A stretch of 64,000 nucleotides of DNA from an uncultured Hyphomonadaceae bacterium (GTDB taxonomy: Bacteria > Pseudomonadota > Alphaproteobacteria > Caulobacterales > Hyphomonadaceae), in assembly GCA_913057945.1 (NCBI GenBank), contig CAJXOF010000004.1, positions 186,001-250,000 on the forward strand, given 5' to 3'. Under the pieces are notes generated by a model, which worked only from the letters and a program-made list of their open reading frames with translations, did not search any database and was not told the origin of the DNA. The position numbers and the translations under genes were made by a program. Positions 51,673 to 61,508 of this stretch are shown piece after piece. Numbering within the stretch: the first letter of the stretch is position 1; every line of letters starts with the position of its first letter.

Positions 51673-54525
51673 ATGAGCACAGATTCTCCCGTCCAGCCGC
51701 CGCAAGAACCCACTCTTGTCGAATCCCGCAACCGGCCCGGTCGTCGGCCCGGCAAATGGCGCATTTCAAACATCATTGATGGCCGCGCGCTGCGCGTGAA
51801 GCTGACAGCCGCCGCGCTCGACAATCTGGGGGACGCCCAGACGATGCGGAAGGCGGCCCTGGACCATCTGCACGGCGCCATGTTTCGTGGCCGCATGATC
51901 GCGCAGGAGCGCCTGCAACAGGGTGCTGACGGGTTGGACACGGCCCGGTTGATCGCAGCGGTACAGGACGAAGTGATCCATGCGCTGTATGATTTCACTA
52001 CCACGCATGTGCACCGTGCGCGCAACCCCACCGAGGCGGAGCGCCTCGCTATCATCGCGACCGGCGGATATGGCCGCGGCGTGATGGCGCCGTCCTCGGA
52101 CACCGATTTATTGTTCCTGCGCGCCTACAAGGCCTCCCCGCACACCGAGAGCGTCATCGAATACATGCTCTATGCCTTGTGGGACATGGGGCTGAAGGTG
52201 GGCAACGCATTCCGCACGCCGGCCGAATGCGTCAAGCTGGCGGCCGAGGATGTGACAATCAAGACATCCCTGCTGGATGCGCGCTTCATCTGTGGCGACC
52301 AGGCCTTGTCGGCTGAGATGCTGACCAAGTTCAAGAAGGATGCGGTGGACGGCAAGGATGCCGACTTCATCGCTGACAAGCTGGCGGAGCGTGATGCACG
52401 CCATGCGCGCCAAGGCGACGCCCGCTACGTGGTCGAGCCGAACATCAAGGAAGGCAAGGGCGGCCTGCGCGACCTGCAAACGCTCTACTGGATCGTCAAA
52501 CATATCTATGGGGGACACACCCTGGAAGATGTGATGCAGGGCGGGCCGTTCACACGCAGCGAGTATGGCTCCTTCATTCGATCCGCGAAATTCCTTTGGA
52601 CGGTGCGCTGCCATCTGCACTTCGTGACTGGCCGCGCCGAAGAGCGGCTGAGCTTTGACTTGCAGTCCGAAATCGCGGCCCGCATGGGCTATCGTGACCG
52701 GACCGGCCAGTTGGGCGTCGAACGGTTCATGAAGCGCTATTTCCTCGTGGCCAAGGATGTCGGCGCGCTGACCCGGATCATCGCGGCAAAACTGGAAGCC
52801 GAACAGAAAAAGAAACCGGAAGGATTCCGTCGGCTGTTGCCCCAGAAGACTCCACAGGCGCTGGAAGACGAGGGATTTGTCATTGATGCCGGGCGGGTGA
52901 GCATCACGTCAGAGGCGGTGATGAAGAACGACCCGCTCAACATGTTGCGGCTGTTCGTCATTGCGCGGCGAGAAGGCAAGGACATTCACCCGGACGCCCT
53001 GTCGGCAATCACCCGAAACCTGAGGGCGCTGAACGATAATATTCGGAATACGGACGATGCCCGAAAGCTGATCCTGCATGCGATCCTGGGTGGCCGGGAT
53101 CCGGCGCTAATCCTGCGCCGGATGAACGAGGCGGGTGTGCTCGGCAAGGCCATTCCGGAATTCGGCGGCATTGTCGCGCAGACCCAGTTCAACATGTATC
53201 ATCATTATACGGTCGATGAGCATACAATCCGTGCCGTCGAGGCCATCGCTGAGATGGAGCAGGTCAACGGCGAACGTGTCCCCCTGGCCAGCGAGATATT
53301 CCCCTTGATCGAGAATCGCCGCGCGCTTTACCTCGCCATGCTGCTGCATGACACCGGCAAGGGCAGGGGCGACCAGCAGATCGAAGGCATGAAGACCGCG
53401 ACCCGTGCCTGCCAGCGTCTGGGGCTGCCAGAGGATGAAACGGACCTGGTGGCCTGGCTTGTGGGCAATCATCTGGAACTCAGCGAGACAGCGCAGAAAC
53501 GGGATATTTCCGATCCTCGCACGGTGACGCAATTCGCAAATCTGGTGGGCTCTCTGGAGCGGCTGCGGCTGCTCTATATCCTGACGGCGGCGGATATTCG
53601 CGCCGTAGGCCCCGGCGTGTGGAATGCTTGGAAGGGCCAGCTTATGGCCGATCTCTACCACAATACTGCTGCAGCCCTGCGCGGTGGCCGCGCGGACGAA
53701 GCGGGCGTGCAGGCCCATCTCGAAGGCCGCGCTGAAGCCCGCCGCCAAGCGCTTATCGAGGATCTGGGAGAAATTCCGCCAGTCCTGCTGGAAATGGAAA
53801 CAGCCTACTGGACGGGCTTCGACGTGCCCGATCTGACCTGGCATGCGACAGCCCTGAAGGATGCTGGCAATATCATCTGTTACCGTTTCCCGCCGGAAGG
53901 CGGCGCGCTGACCTTGCTCGTCTCAGGACAGGACCGCCCGGGCCTGTTCGCCGACCTTGCCGGCACACTGGCCAATCTTGGCGCCAATGTCGTCTCGGCG
54001 CAGGTCTTCACGAACCGCAGTGGTCGGATTGTCGATATTTTCATTCTGCAGGATGCGTCGCAGAAGCCGTTCGGCCAGAAGGATTCAACCCGCCTGGAAC
54101 GTCTTGAAACGGCGTTGAGGGACACCCTCGGCGGAACGCGGGTCACGGAATTGGCGACCTCGCGCATGGGGCGCCGACAGGCTGCCTTCCTCGTGCAGCC
54201 CTCGGCGCAGATCCGGGATGACGTCTCCACCGAATATACTGTCGTTGATATTGCCGGGCGGGATCGTCCGGGCCTGCTCTATGATGTCGCCAGCGTTCTG
54301 GCCAACAGTGGCCTGTCGATTCATTCTGCGCATGTTGGCTCATATGGGGAACGCATGTTCGATGCATTCTATGTCCAGACGGACGAAGGACAGAAGCTGA
54401 CCGAAAAGGCCCGGATCGAGACACTGAAGGGCCGTCTTCTCGACGCACTGGGACAGCATGAACCGGATGCGCCGGAAACGCCGGCCCGGAAATTGAGACG
54501 TTCTCGCGCCGTGGACAGTTTCTGA
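51673..54525 (+). CDS. glnD: bifunctional [protein-PII] uridylyltransferase/uridylyl-removing enzyme
   Basis: 950 residues from the ATG at 51673 (a GTG at 51670 is in frame and adjacent). Domains in order: nucleotidyltransferase ATGGYGRGVMAPSSDTDLLFL (about 118-140), PII-uridylyltransferase linker (KEGKGGLRDLQTLYW), HD domain (YTVDEHT..., MLLHDTGKGRG, about 515-600), and two ACT domains (VSGQDRPGLFADLAGTL near 757; AGRDRPGLLYDVASVL near 862). It modifies PII in response to glutamine. First of a glnD-murJ-trpS run. Confidence 0.97.
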   Translation: MSTDSPVQPPQEPTLVESRNRPGRRPGKWRISNIIDGRALRVKLTAAALDNLGDAQTMRKAALDHLHGAMFRGRMIAQERLQQGADGLDTARLIAAVQDEVIHALYDFTTTHVHRARNPTEAERLAIIATGGYGRGVMAPSSDTDLLFLRAYKASPHTESVIEYMLYALWDMGLKVGNAFRTPAECVKLAAEDVTIKTSLLDARFICGDQALSAEMLTKFKKDAVDGKDADFIADKLAERDARHARQGDARYVVEPNIKEGKGGLRDLQTLYWIVKHIYGGHTLEDVMQGGPFTRSEYGSFIRSAKFLWTVRCHLHFVTGRAEERLSFDLQSEIAARMGYRDRTGQLGVERFMKRYFLVAKDVGALTRIIAAKLEAEQKKKPEGFRRLLPQKTPQALEDEGFVIDAGRVSITSEAVMKNDPLNMLRLFVIARREGKDIHPDALSAITRNLRALNDNIRNTDDARKLILHAILGGRDPALILRRMNEAGVLGKAIPEFGGIVAQTQFNMYHHYTVDEHTIRAVEAIAEMEQVNGERVPLASEIFPLIENRRALYLAMLLHDTGKGRGDQQIEGMKTATRACQRLGLPEDETDLVAWLVGNHLELSETAQKRDISDPRTVTQFANLVGSLERLRLLYILTAADIRAVGPGVWNAWKGQLMADLYHNTAAALRGGRADEAGVQAHLEGRAEARRQALIEDLGEIPPVLLEMETAYWTGFDVPDLTWHATALKDAGNIICYRFPPEGGALTLLVSGQDRPGLFADLAGTLANLGANVVSAQVFTNRSGRIVDIFILQDASQKPFGQKDSTRLERLETALRDTLGGTRVTELATSRMGRRQAAFLVQPSAQIRDDVSTEYTVVDIAGRDRPGLLYDVASVLANSGLSIHSAHVGSYGERMFDAFYVQTDEGQKLTEKARIETLKGRLLDALGQHEPDAPETPARKLRRSRAVDSF

Positions 54526-54547
54526 GAATTCGATCAGGGATTCCCGC

Positions 54548-56104
54548 ATGAGCGTCGCCCGCAATACCCTTGTGCAATCTTCCCTGACCCTGGGCAGCCG
54601 TATCCTGGGCATGGTGCGCGATATCCTGCTGATCGCGAAGATCGGCGCAGGACCGATCGGCGACGCCTGGGCGACCGCGCAGCAATTCCCGAACCTGTTC
54701 CGCCGTATTTTCGCTGAAGGCGCTTTTGCCTCGGCCTTCGTGCCCACCTATGCCCGCACGCTGGAAGCCGAAGGAATGGAGGCCGCACGCGATGTGGCGC
54801 AAGAAGCGCTCCGCGTCCTGTTCGCGGCGACGGCGGCGCTGACCATCCTTGCGCAGATCTTCATGCCGTGGGTCCTGTTGCTGATCCATGGCGGGCAGGC
54901 GGATGATCCGGAAAGCTATGGCCTTGCCGTGCTGCTGACGCGGATCACGATGCCGTATCTCACCTTCATGGCAATTGCGGCGCTCCTGTCCGGCGTGCTG
55001 AATTCGGCAGAACGTTTTATCCTGTCAGCGGGCGCGCCAACCTTGCTGAACCTGTCCCTGATCCCCGCCGCCTTCGTGGCGCCAGATGCCAAGGGTACGG
55101 CGTTGGCGGCGGCACTGGCCTATTTTGTTGCAGGCGTGTTGCAGGCGGGGGCCCTCTGGTGGGGCGTCAACCGGCAGAAAGTACGTCTCAGCCTGATTGG
55201 CTGGCCGCGCATGACGCCCGCCGTCAAGAAAGTGCTGAAGCTCGCCATTCCTGGCACGATTGCGGCGTCAGGCACGCAGATCAACATCATTGTCAGCCAG
55301 TCGCTGGCAAGTTTTGAAGTCGGCGCGAAATCCTGGCTCTATGCGGCGGATCGGCTTTACCAGTTGCCGCTCGGACTTGTCGGGGTTGCCGTCGGTGTCG
55401 CCATCCTGCCGCGTCTCAGCCGGGCTGCGCGGGCGAGCGATGATGGCTCCAGCCGCCAGACGATGGATGAGGGCATTGGCCTCGCCATGGCGCTGACCCT
55501 GCCGGCGGCTGCGGCGCTGATGATCGCGCCGGTCTTCCTGATTGATGCCTTCTTCACGCGCGGTGAATTCCTGCCATCCGATGCCACCATGTCCGGCAAT
55601 GCGCTGTTTCATTTTGCGTGGGGGGTGCCCGCCTTCGTGCTGATCAAGGTGCTCGCGCCGGCCTTCTTCGCGCGGGAAGATACAAAGACACCGATGCGCT
55701 TTGCGCTGGTCTCCGTTGCGATCAACACGGCGCTGGGTGCGGGCCTGTTCTTCTGGATGAAGTCCAATGGTCAGGCAGGCTTCATCGGTCTTGCCATTGC
55801 CACGTCGATTGCGGCCTGGGTGAACACGGCCCTGCTGGCCCTGACCCTGATGCGGCGCGGCTGGTATATCCCCGGTGCGCGGCTCGTCTCCGGTGTTGTC
55901 CGCGCCGTGATCGCTACGGCGATCATGTCGGGCGCCGTCTGGTTCATGCTGAAAAACCTCGCTTTGATCCGGGCCGAACTCTGGAATTCGCGCATTGTTT
56001 CAGCCGCCGCCATCGTGCTGGCGGGCGGCGTGATTTACGGGTTTGCCGCCCTGCTGACCGGCGCAATCCGCATTTCTGACATTCGTAAGGCTTTGCGGCG
56101 CTAG
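54548..56104 (+). CDS. murJ: lipid II flippase MurJ
   Basis: 518 residues, about 14 hydrophobic helices. MSVARNTLVQSSLTLGSRILGMVRDILLIAKIGAG, DAWATAQQFPNLFRRIFAEGAFASAFVPTYA and the later FFAREDTKTPMRFALVSVAIN are family hallmarks; the conserved Arg residues lining the cavity fall in these motifs. It moves lipid II to the periplasmic face for wall synthesis. Located between glnD and trpS as in many alphaproteobacteria. Confidence 0.97.
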   Translation: MSVARNTLVQSSLTLGSRILGMVRDILLIAKIGAGPIGDAWATAQQFPNLFRRIFAEGAFASAFVPTYARTLEAEGMEAARDVAQEALRVLFAATAALTILAQIFMPWVLLLIHGGQADDPESYGLAVLLTRITMPYLTFMAIAALLSGVLNSAERFILSAGAPTLLNLSLIPAAFVAPDAKGTALAAALAYFVAGVLQAGALWWGVNRQKVRLSLIGWPRMTPAVKKVLKLAIPGTIAASGTQINIIVSQSLASFEVGAKSWLYAADRLYQLPLGLVGVAVGVAILPRLSRAARASDDGSSRQTMDEGIGLAMALTLPAAAALMIAPVFLIDAFFTRGEFLPSDATMSGNALFHFAWGVPAFVLIKVLAPAFFAREDTKTPMRFALVSVAINTALGAGLFFWMKSNGQAGFIGLAIATSIAAWVNTALLALTLMRRGWYIPGARLVSGVVRAVIATAIMSGAVWFMLKNLALIRAELWNSRIVSAAAIVLAGGVIYGFAALLTGAIRISDIRKALRR

Positions 56105-56128
56105 ACAAACGCGCTAAAGCGCCTGCCC

Positions 56129-57166
56129 ATGACTGATACACCTGCATCCTATAGCGGCCCGCAGCGCATTTTCTCGGGTATCCAGCCGACCGGCAATCTC
56201 CATCTGGGCAACTATCTGGGGGCCCTGAAGAAATTCGTGGACCTGCAGGAGGAGGGCTGGGACGCGGTGTATGCCGTGGTGGACCTGCACGCGATCACGA
56301 TGCCGGTTGAGAAGGGGGCTCTGGTCAGCCAGACCCGCCAGATCGCGGCGGCCTTCCTCGCCTGCGGCGTCGATCCGAAGAAATCCATTATCTATGCGCA
56401 ATCCTCGGTGAAGGCGCATGTCGAACTTGCCTGGATATTCAACTGCGTTGCGCGGATGGGCTGGGTCGAGCGGATGACCCAGTTCAAGGACAAGGCCGGC
56501 AAGGATGCCGAACGTGCCTCTGTGGGCCTGTTCACCTATCCGGTGCTGCAGGCGGCCGACATCCTGGCTTACAAGGCAACGCATGTGCCGGTGGGCGAGG
56601 ACCAGAAACAGCATCTGGAGCTCAGCCGCGACATCGCCGACCGGTTCAACCGGGAATATGATGCACCCGGCTTCTTCCCGCTGCCGGAACCCCTCATCAA
56701 GGGGCCAGGTGCGCGCGTCATGAGCCTGAAGGACGGCACGAAGAAGATGTCGAAATCCGATCCGTCCGAATTGTCGCGCATTTCCCTGGTGGATGATGCC
56801 GATGCGATCGCGAAGAAGATCAAGAAGGCGACCACGGACCCGCAGGGCCCGATGCCGTCCGAAGTGGATGGCCTGAAGGGCCGCCCGGAAGTCGAGAATC
56901 TCGTCGGTATATATGCGGCGCTCTCGGGCGAAAGCGTTGAGGCCGTGCTGAAACAGTTTGGCGGGCAGGGCTTCGGCGTGTTCAAGCCGGCGTTGGCCGA
57001 TGTGACGGTGAACCACCTTGCGCCGATCACACAGCGCTACCGCGAAATCCTCGACGATACAGCCTTCATCGACTCTGTCCTCAAGGATGGCGCCGAGCGG
57101 GCGCATGCGATCTCCGCGCCGATCATCGATGATGTGCGCAAACTGGTCGGTTTCTGGGGCGCCTGA
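56129..57166 (+). CDS. trpS: tryptophanyl-tRNA synthetase
   Basis: 345 residues, class I. HIGH-like [13 protein letters not shown] (about 25-37), KMSKS in [15 protein letters not shown], plus [22 protein letters not shown]. Charges tRNA-Trp. 24 bases after murJ. Confidence 0.98.
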   Translation: MTDTPASYSGPQRIFSGIQPTGNLHLGNYLGALKKFVDLQEEGWDAVYAVVDLHAITMPVEKGALVSQTRQIAAAFLACGVDPKKSIIYAQSSVKAHVELAWIFNCVARMGWVERMTQFKDKAGKDAERASVGLFTYPVLQAADILAYKATHVPVGEDQKQHLELSRDIADRFNREYDAPGFFPLPEPLIKGPGARVMSLKDGTKKMSKSDPSELSRISLVDDADAIAKKIKKATTDPQGPMPSEVDGLKGRPEVENLVGIYAALSGESVEAVLKQFGGQGFGVFKPALADVTVNHLAPITQRYREILDDTAFIDSVLKDGAERAHAISAPIIDDVRKLVGFWGA

Positions 57167-57264
57167 TCCTCACCTGCGACACGTACCTGCGGCGCCGCGT
57201 TGCATTGACCCCGGCGCCAGTCAGGCTACCTGTCGGGCAGACTTCAGACGGTTGGAGACCATTC

Positions 57265-57720
57265 ATGCGCATCGTGTCCCTTGTCGCAGCCCTTAGCTTT
57301 GCAGCTGTCGCAGCCTGTTCGCCGACTTCTGAAGAGGGCGAAGCTTCGGTGACTGTGAGCGAGGCCTATATCGTGAAGCCGACGCCTGGCCGCGATGTTG
57401 CCGGCGGCGGTCTGACCCTGATGGTGACTGGTGCGCCGGTGACCTTGGTCGGCGCGGATACCGATATTGCCGACACGGTCGAGCTGCACACGATGAGCAT
57501 GGAAGACGGCGTCATGAGAATGCGCAAGGTTGAGCAATTTGACGTGTCCGAGGATGCGCCCCTGGTGCTGGAAAGTGGCGGCGCCCATTTGATGCTGTTC
57601 GGCGTCAGCCCCGACATCGAGATTGGCGAGACGGTGGACCTCATTCTGACCCTGACGGATTCCCAGGGGACCGAATCGACCCTGACGACCGAGGCAGAGA
57701 TTCGCGGCCTGGGAGACTGA
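57265..57720 (+). CDS. copper chaperone PCu(A)C family lipoprotein
   Basis: 151 residues from the ATG at 57265 (GGAGACC upstream). Lipobox AVAAC near residue 17. The copper site H(M)...M...HxM is visible as VELHTMSMEDGVMRMRKV and ESGGAHLMLFGV. The family brings Cu(I) to cytochrome oxidase CuA/CuB in the periplasm. Inserted between trpS and nifU relative to the common order. No other copper genes nearby. Confidence 0.9.
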   Translation: MRIVSLVAALSFAAVAACSPTSEEGEASVTVSEAYIVKPTPGRDVAGGGLTLMVTGAPVTLVGADTDIADTVELHTMSMEDGVMRMRKVEQFDVSEDAPLVLESGGAHLMLFGVSPDIEIGETVDLILTLTDSQGTESTLTTEAEIRGLGD

Positions 57721-57821
57721 GCTGCGTCCGGCGCATAGTTTCGTGCCGGAATTGTCTGCAATTTGCGTCCCGAAATCACGCCGCCCGATCAATTCACGGG
57801 CAGGCATGTTGCTTGCATATA

Positions 57822-57845
57822 TTTAACAGTAAATAGACTGTTAAA
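57822..57845. promoter_or_regulatory. AT-rich palindrome upstream of the DUF2333-like gene
   Basis: TTTAACAGT (57822-57830), six bases, ACTGTTAAA (57837-57845): a perfect 9-base dyad in an otherwise GC-rich region, 75 bases before the next ATG. It looks like an operator. It is not LexA-, CtrA- or NrdR-type and I cannot assign a regulator. Confidence 0.45.
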
Positions 57846-57920
57846 ATTAGCGGAACCTCGGCATAGTGTCCTGAACGCAACAGGTTCCGCGTGAATGTGA
57901 TTAAATACAGGGTAGAGTGA

Positions 57921-58973
57921 ATGGCATTTGATAGTCGCCTCCCCGCGGCATACCAGGAGGAAGGTCCTGTCGTGACTGTGCTGGGCTCCGATCATCTCGT
58001 AACGTTCGACTACGCAGAACCCAGTCCCATCATGTTGTTTGCCCAGCGCTGGTGGCGCCGGACGGTGACGCTCCTGAAAGTGGGCGCCGTGGTATGCGCG
58101 GTTGCGGCCTATCCAATCATGACGGTCGCATCCAACCGGATCGATGACAGCAGCATTGAGGTGGCCGGCCAGAACTGGACGCTTCCGGAAGTTGGTGTGT
58201 CGATTGTGAAGATTGCCCGCGAACTGGAAGGCGGCGGCTGGGCAGGGGACCGGGCGAACTGGCACCCGCAGGCTCGCCTGACCGCAATGCCCGCCTGGCA
58301 GAGTGCGACCGCCGAAGCCCTGTCTCAACATACTGCGCTTCTGGCGGATCTGACGGTCAAGGATGGCGAGGTCGATTCAGACCTCAAAGCCGCCGCACGC
58401 CTGCTGAAAGGGGTTGAGGGCGAAGACATGCGCCCACGCCTGACTGCAGCGGCCGAGGCGCTGAACCGTTATGATTCCCGGGCCGGGCGCGACCTTGCCG
58501 TCACGCCTGACAAGGTGGACAAACTCGCGGCCGAGGCGACCCTGTTTGCAAGCTGGGCAGAGGCGGACCGGATCGACCTGTCAGTCCAGGTCAATCAGGA
58601 CGTCGTGGAATGGCCAGCTAGCAAGGTCGACATCGAAACCTTCTACAGCGCCAAGGCGCGTGCACATCTGGCCCAGCAGATGCTGGCTGCGGCCCGCACG
58701 GCCGAGCCGCGTCTGGCCCGTCTGCCCTCGGTCAGCACTGCCTTTGACCGCGCCGAACTGGCCTGGAGTCGCGCGGCGCGGATGAAGCCGCTGGTTGTGT
58801 CAAATCAGAGCGGCGATGGCCCGTTCATGGCAAATCATCTTGCCAGTATCGGTTTTTATCTCGGTGAAGCGCAGGACGCCTCCCGCAACCTTGCAGCGGC
58901 TTTGGAGCAGGTGCCAGACGGGGCTCTGGAGAATGTGGCCGGGCTGGAGACGCAACTCGCGGCAGCGCCGTAA
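57921..58973 (+). CDS. DUF2333-like membrane-anchored protein
   Basis: 350 residues. A cytoplasmic start of ~45 residues, one transmembrane helix (TLLKVGAVVCAVAAYPIMTVA, about 50-70), then a large Ala-rich helical periplasmic domain. WTLPEVGVSIVKIARELEGGGWAGDRANWHPQARLTAMPAWQSATAEALSQHTALL resembles DUF2333 proteins (Asn-Trp-x-Pro ... MP-x-x-Q). Function unknown in that family. The family call is moderate. Preceded by the palindrome at 57822-57845. Confidence 0.7.
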   Translation: MAFDSRLPAAYQEEGPVVTVLGSDHLVTFDYAEPSPIMLFAQRWWRRTVTLLKVGAVVCAVAAYPIMTVASNRIDDSSIEVAGQNWTLPEVGVSIVKIARELEGGGWAGDRANWHPQARLTAMPAWQSATAEALSQHTALLADLTVKDGEVDSDLKAAARLLKGVEGEDMRPRLTAAAEALNRYDSRAGRDLAVTPDKVDKLAAEATLFASWAEADRIDLSVQVNQDVVEWPASKVDIETFYSAKARAHLAQQMLAAARTAEPRLARLPSVSTAFDRAELAWSRAARMKPLVVSNQSGDGPFMANHLASIGFYLGEAQDASRNLAAALEQVPDGALENVAGLETQLAAAP

Positions 58974-59055
58974 TCTCACGCCATCCCTTGAACCTGCGCC
59001 TCGTCTGAGCCATCTGGAACGGTAAGACCGCAAGCCAGAAAGGGTCCCCAAGGCC

Positions 59056-59634
59056 ATGTTCATTCAGACCGAACCGACGCCCAACCCGGATACCGTGAAA
59101 TTCCTGCCGGGTCATCCCGTGGCAGGCGATGCGGGCCCGTTCGATTTTCCCGACGCTGCCAGCGCCAGGCTCAGCCTGCTGGCCCGCGCCCTGTTTCAGG
59201 TCGAGGGTGTGGAACGCGTGTTCCTCGGCAGTGATTTTGTGTCGATCAACAAGGACACGGACAAGGATTGGAAACATGTGAAGCCGATGGTGCTGGCTGC
59301 CATCATGGACCATTACATGGCTGGCCTGCCGGTTGTGGAAGACGGTGCAGCGCCTTCGGCCAACACCGAAGCAGATGTCAGCTATGAGGGTGAGGCCGCC
59401 GAAATCGTCGAGGAAATTCGCGAACTGATCGAGACGCGTGTCCGGCCAGCCGTGGCCCAAGATGGCGGAGACATCATCTTCCACAAGTTCGAACCGGATA
59501 CCGGTATCGTCCACCTGTCCATGCGCGGTGCCTGTGCGGGCTGCCCGTCTTCCACGATGACCTTGAAACAGGGCATTGAGAACATGCTGAAGACCTATGT
59601 GCCGGAAGTCACTGCGGTTGAGGCCGTGCTGTAG
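59056..59634 (+). CDS. NifU-family Fe-S scaffold/carrier (Nfu type)
   Basis: 192 residues. Nfu N-terminal domain (MFIQTEPTPNPDTVKFLPGHPVAGDAGPFDF...FLGSDFVSINKD) and C-terminal NifU domain with the CAGC pair (MRGACAGCPSSTMTLKQGIENML) that binds a shared [4Fe-4S] cluster. Delivers clusters to target enzymes. Conserved upstream of tsaB in the class. Confidence 0.96.
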   Translation: MFIQTEPTPNPDTVKFLPGHPVAGDAGPFDFPDAASARLSLLARALFQVEGVERVFLGSDFVSINKDTDKDWKHVKPMVLAAIMDHYMAGLPVVEDGAAPSANTEADVSYEGEAAEIVEEIRELIETRVRPAVAQDGGDIIFHKFEPDTGIVHLSMRGACAGCPSSTMTLKQGIENMLKTYVPEVTAVEAVL

Positions 59635-59731
59635 GCTCCCGATCTGAGCAAGGGCTGTGGACAGCATTGATTGTTCAGGCGTTTCCCGGCAAGACTCGCA
59701 CACACATTCCAGCAACAGAAGGAAACAGGTC

Positions 59732-60331
59732 ATGGCTCACCCGGTGAACGACCATGCGCTCGACGTGATTTTTCGGGACGGACGCAGCTATAACGGGTTT
59801 CAGGACAAGGATGTCCCCGAGGTCTTGGTCAGGGCTGTCTATGACCTCGCCAAAATGGGGCCGACCAGCGCCAATTGTTCGCCCGCCCGTTTCATCTTCG
59901 TCTCCTCCACTGAGGGCAAGGAGCGTCTTTTGCCGCTTGTCTCCCAAGGCAACCAGCAAAAGGTGAAGGAAGCCAAATGGTCCGTGATCATCGCATATGA
60001 CATGGAGTTCCAGGAGAAGATCCCGAAACTCTTCCCGCATAATCCGAGCGCCAAGACCTGGTTCGACAATAATCGTGAAGAGACCGCCTTCCGGAATGGC
60101 TCGCTTCAGAGCGCCTATTTCCTGATGGCTGCACGGTCGCTCGGGCTTGATACCGGCCCGATGTCCGGGTTCGACATGGACGGTGTGAACAAGGAATTCT
60201 TCGAGGGTCAGGACGGGGAAGAAAAGAACTGGCGCGCCAACTGGATCTGCAATCTCGGCTATGGCGACAAGTCCACCATCTTTGCGCGCAGCCCCCGGCT
60301 GCATTTCGACGAGGCCTGCCGGATCGTCTAG
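59732..60331 (+). CDS. nitroreductase-family NAD(P)H oxidoreductase (RutE-like)
   Basis: 199 residues from the ATG at 59732, after AGAAGGAAAC. FMN-binding nitroreductase fold: DVIFRDGRSYNGFQDKDVP, LAKMGPTSANCSPARFIFVSS, and YFLMAARSLGLDTGPMSGFD. RutE-type proteins reduce malonic semialdehyde in uracil catabolism, but no other rut gene is here, so a general reductase of aldehydes, enones or nitro compounds is as likely. Confidence 0.92.
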   Translation: MAHPVNDHALDVIFRDGRSYNGFQDKDVPEVLVRAVYDLAKMGPTSANCSPARFIFVSSTEGKERLLPLVSQGNQQKVKEAKWSVIIAYDMEFQEKIPKLFPHNPSAKTWFDNNREETAFRNGSLQSAYFLMAARSLGLDTGPMSGFDMDGVNKEFFEGQDGEEKNWRANWICNLGYGDKSTIFARSPRLHFDEACRIV

Positions 60332-60337
60332 GCTGAG

Positions 60338-60982
60338 ATGCTCGTCCTTGGACTGAATACTGCCTTTACGGCCATGGAAGCTGCGATTGTACGCGACGGT
60401 GAGATTCTCGCCGATGCGCGCGAGACGATGGCGCGGGGCCAGGACAAGGCCTTGCCAGGTTTTGTCGAGCGCCTGCTCGAAGATGCGGGCGTGACACTGG
60501 CTGATCTGGACCGGATCGCTGTGGTCACCGGGCCGGGCAGTTTCACGGGCATCCGGATTGGCGTTGCCTATGCCCGCGGCCTGTCGCTTGTCACCGAAGC
60601 CCCCTGCGTCGGCGTGACCAGTATCGAAGCCGCCATTCCGGCCGGGATGGAAGACACGGTGCTCGGCTGCATTGCCGCGCAAAAACGCCCGCCGGAGCAA
60701 ACCTGGTGGGTGCAGGGCGTCTCGGGGAATCAGGGTATTGCAGATACAATGGAGGTCGGGCTGGACGAGTTGAAGGCCATGCTGACCGGATTTCATGCGC
60801 CTGTTTTCATGCAGGGTGGGGAGGCGCTGGGAGACCTGGCAGACGCGCTGGATATTCGCCCGCTGATTCCATCGGCCGTTACGGCCGCATTGAAGGCGCC
60901 CGTGTTCGATCTGGCCAGCCACCCGCCCGCGCCTGTTTACGCACGTGACCCGGATGCGAAATTGCCGGAGCCCAAATCCTGA
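60338..60982 (+). CDS. tsaB: tRNA threonylcarbamoyladenosine biosynthesis protein TsaB
   Basis: 214 residues, ASKHA-like fold: LVLGLNTAFTAMEAAIVRDG, RGQDKALPGFVERLLEDAGVTLADLDRIAVVTGPGSFTGIRIGVAYARGL. Partner of TsaD/TsaE/TsaC in t6A formation. Coupled to rimI by TGATG. Confidence 0.96.
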   Translation: MLVLGLNTAFTAMEAAIVRDGEILADARETMARGQDKALPGFVERLLEDAGVTLADLDRIAVVTGPGSFTGIRIGVAYARGLSLVTEAPCVGVTSIEAAIPAGMEDTVLGCIAAQKRPPEQTWWVQGVSGNQGIADTMEVGLDELKAMLTGFHAPVFMQGGEALGDLADALDIRPLIPSAVTAALKAPVFDLASHPPAPVYARDPDAKLPEPKS

Positions 60983-61440
60983 TGCCCGGCCTGCTCGTGT
61001 TACGACCGGACGATGCCGGGCAGGTGGCCATGTTGCACGCCAAATGCTTTGACGATGCCTGGAGCGCCGCGTCGATGCGCGATCTGTTGAAGGACCCGAA
61101 TGTCCTCACCCTGGGCATCCAGAGCGACGGACAACTGGCCGCCTTTGCAATGGGCCAGACGGTGGCCGGCGAAACCGACATCCTCACGATTGCGACCGAT
61201 CCCGACCAGCGGCGGCAAGGACTTGCCAGCCAGCTGATCGAAGCTGTGGTGAAGCGGATGGGTGAGCGCGGCGTGGTGCGTATCACGCTGGACGTTGCAG
61301 AGGACAATGCGGCCGCACGCGAACTCTATCGCGCCCACGGCTTCGTTGAGGATGGCCGCCGGCCGCGCTATTACAAGGCGGCGCGAGACATCCCCGTCGA
61401 TGCGATCCTCATGTCGCGCTTCCTTGGGATTGCCCGCTAG
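60982..61440 (+). CDS. rimI: ribosomal protein S18-alanine N-acetyltransferase
   Basis: 152 residues, GNAT fold: CoA loop DPDQRRQGLASQLIEAVV and VAEDNAAARELYRAHGFVEDGRRPRYYK, the RimI signature. Acetylates protein N-termini such as S18. The tsaB-rimI-fur order is conserved in alphaproteobacteria; here a hydrolase gene lies between rimI and fur. Confidence 0.93.
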   Translation: MPGLLVLRPDDAGQVAMLHAKCFDDAWSAASMRDLLKDPNVLTLGIQSDGQLAAFAMGQTVAGETDILTIATDPDQRRQGLASQLIEAVVKRMGERGVVRITLDVAEDNAAARELYRAHGFVEDGRRPRYYKAARDIPVDAILMSRFLGIAR

Positions 61441-61508
61441 GCTGGTCCTGCTGGGCGGCGGCGGAAAATGCGTTATGTTCCCGCTCAGTGCGGCAAGGAG
61501 GACATCCG

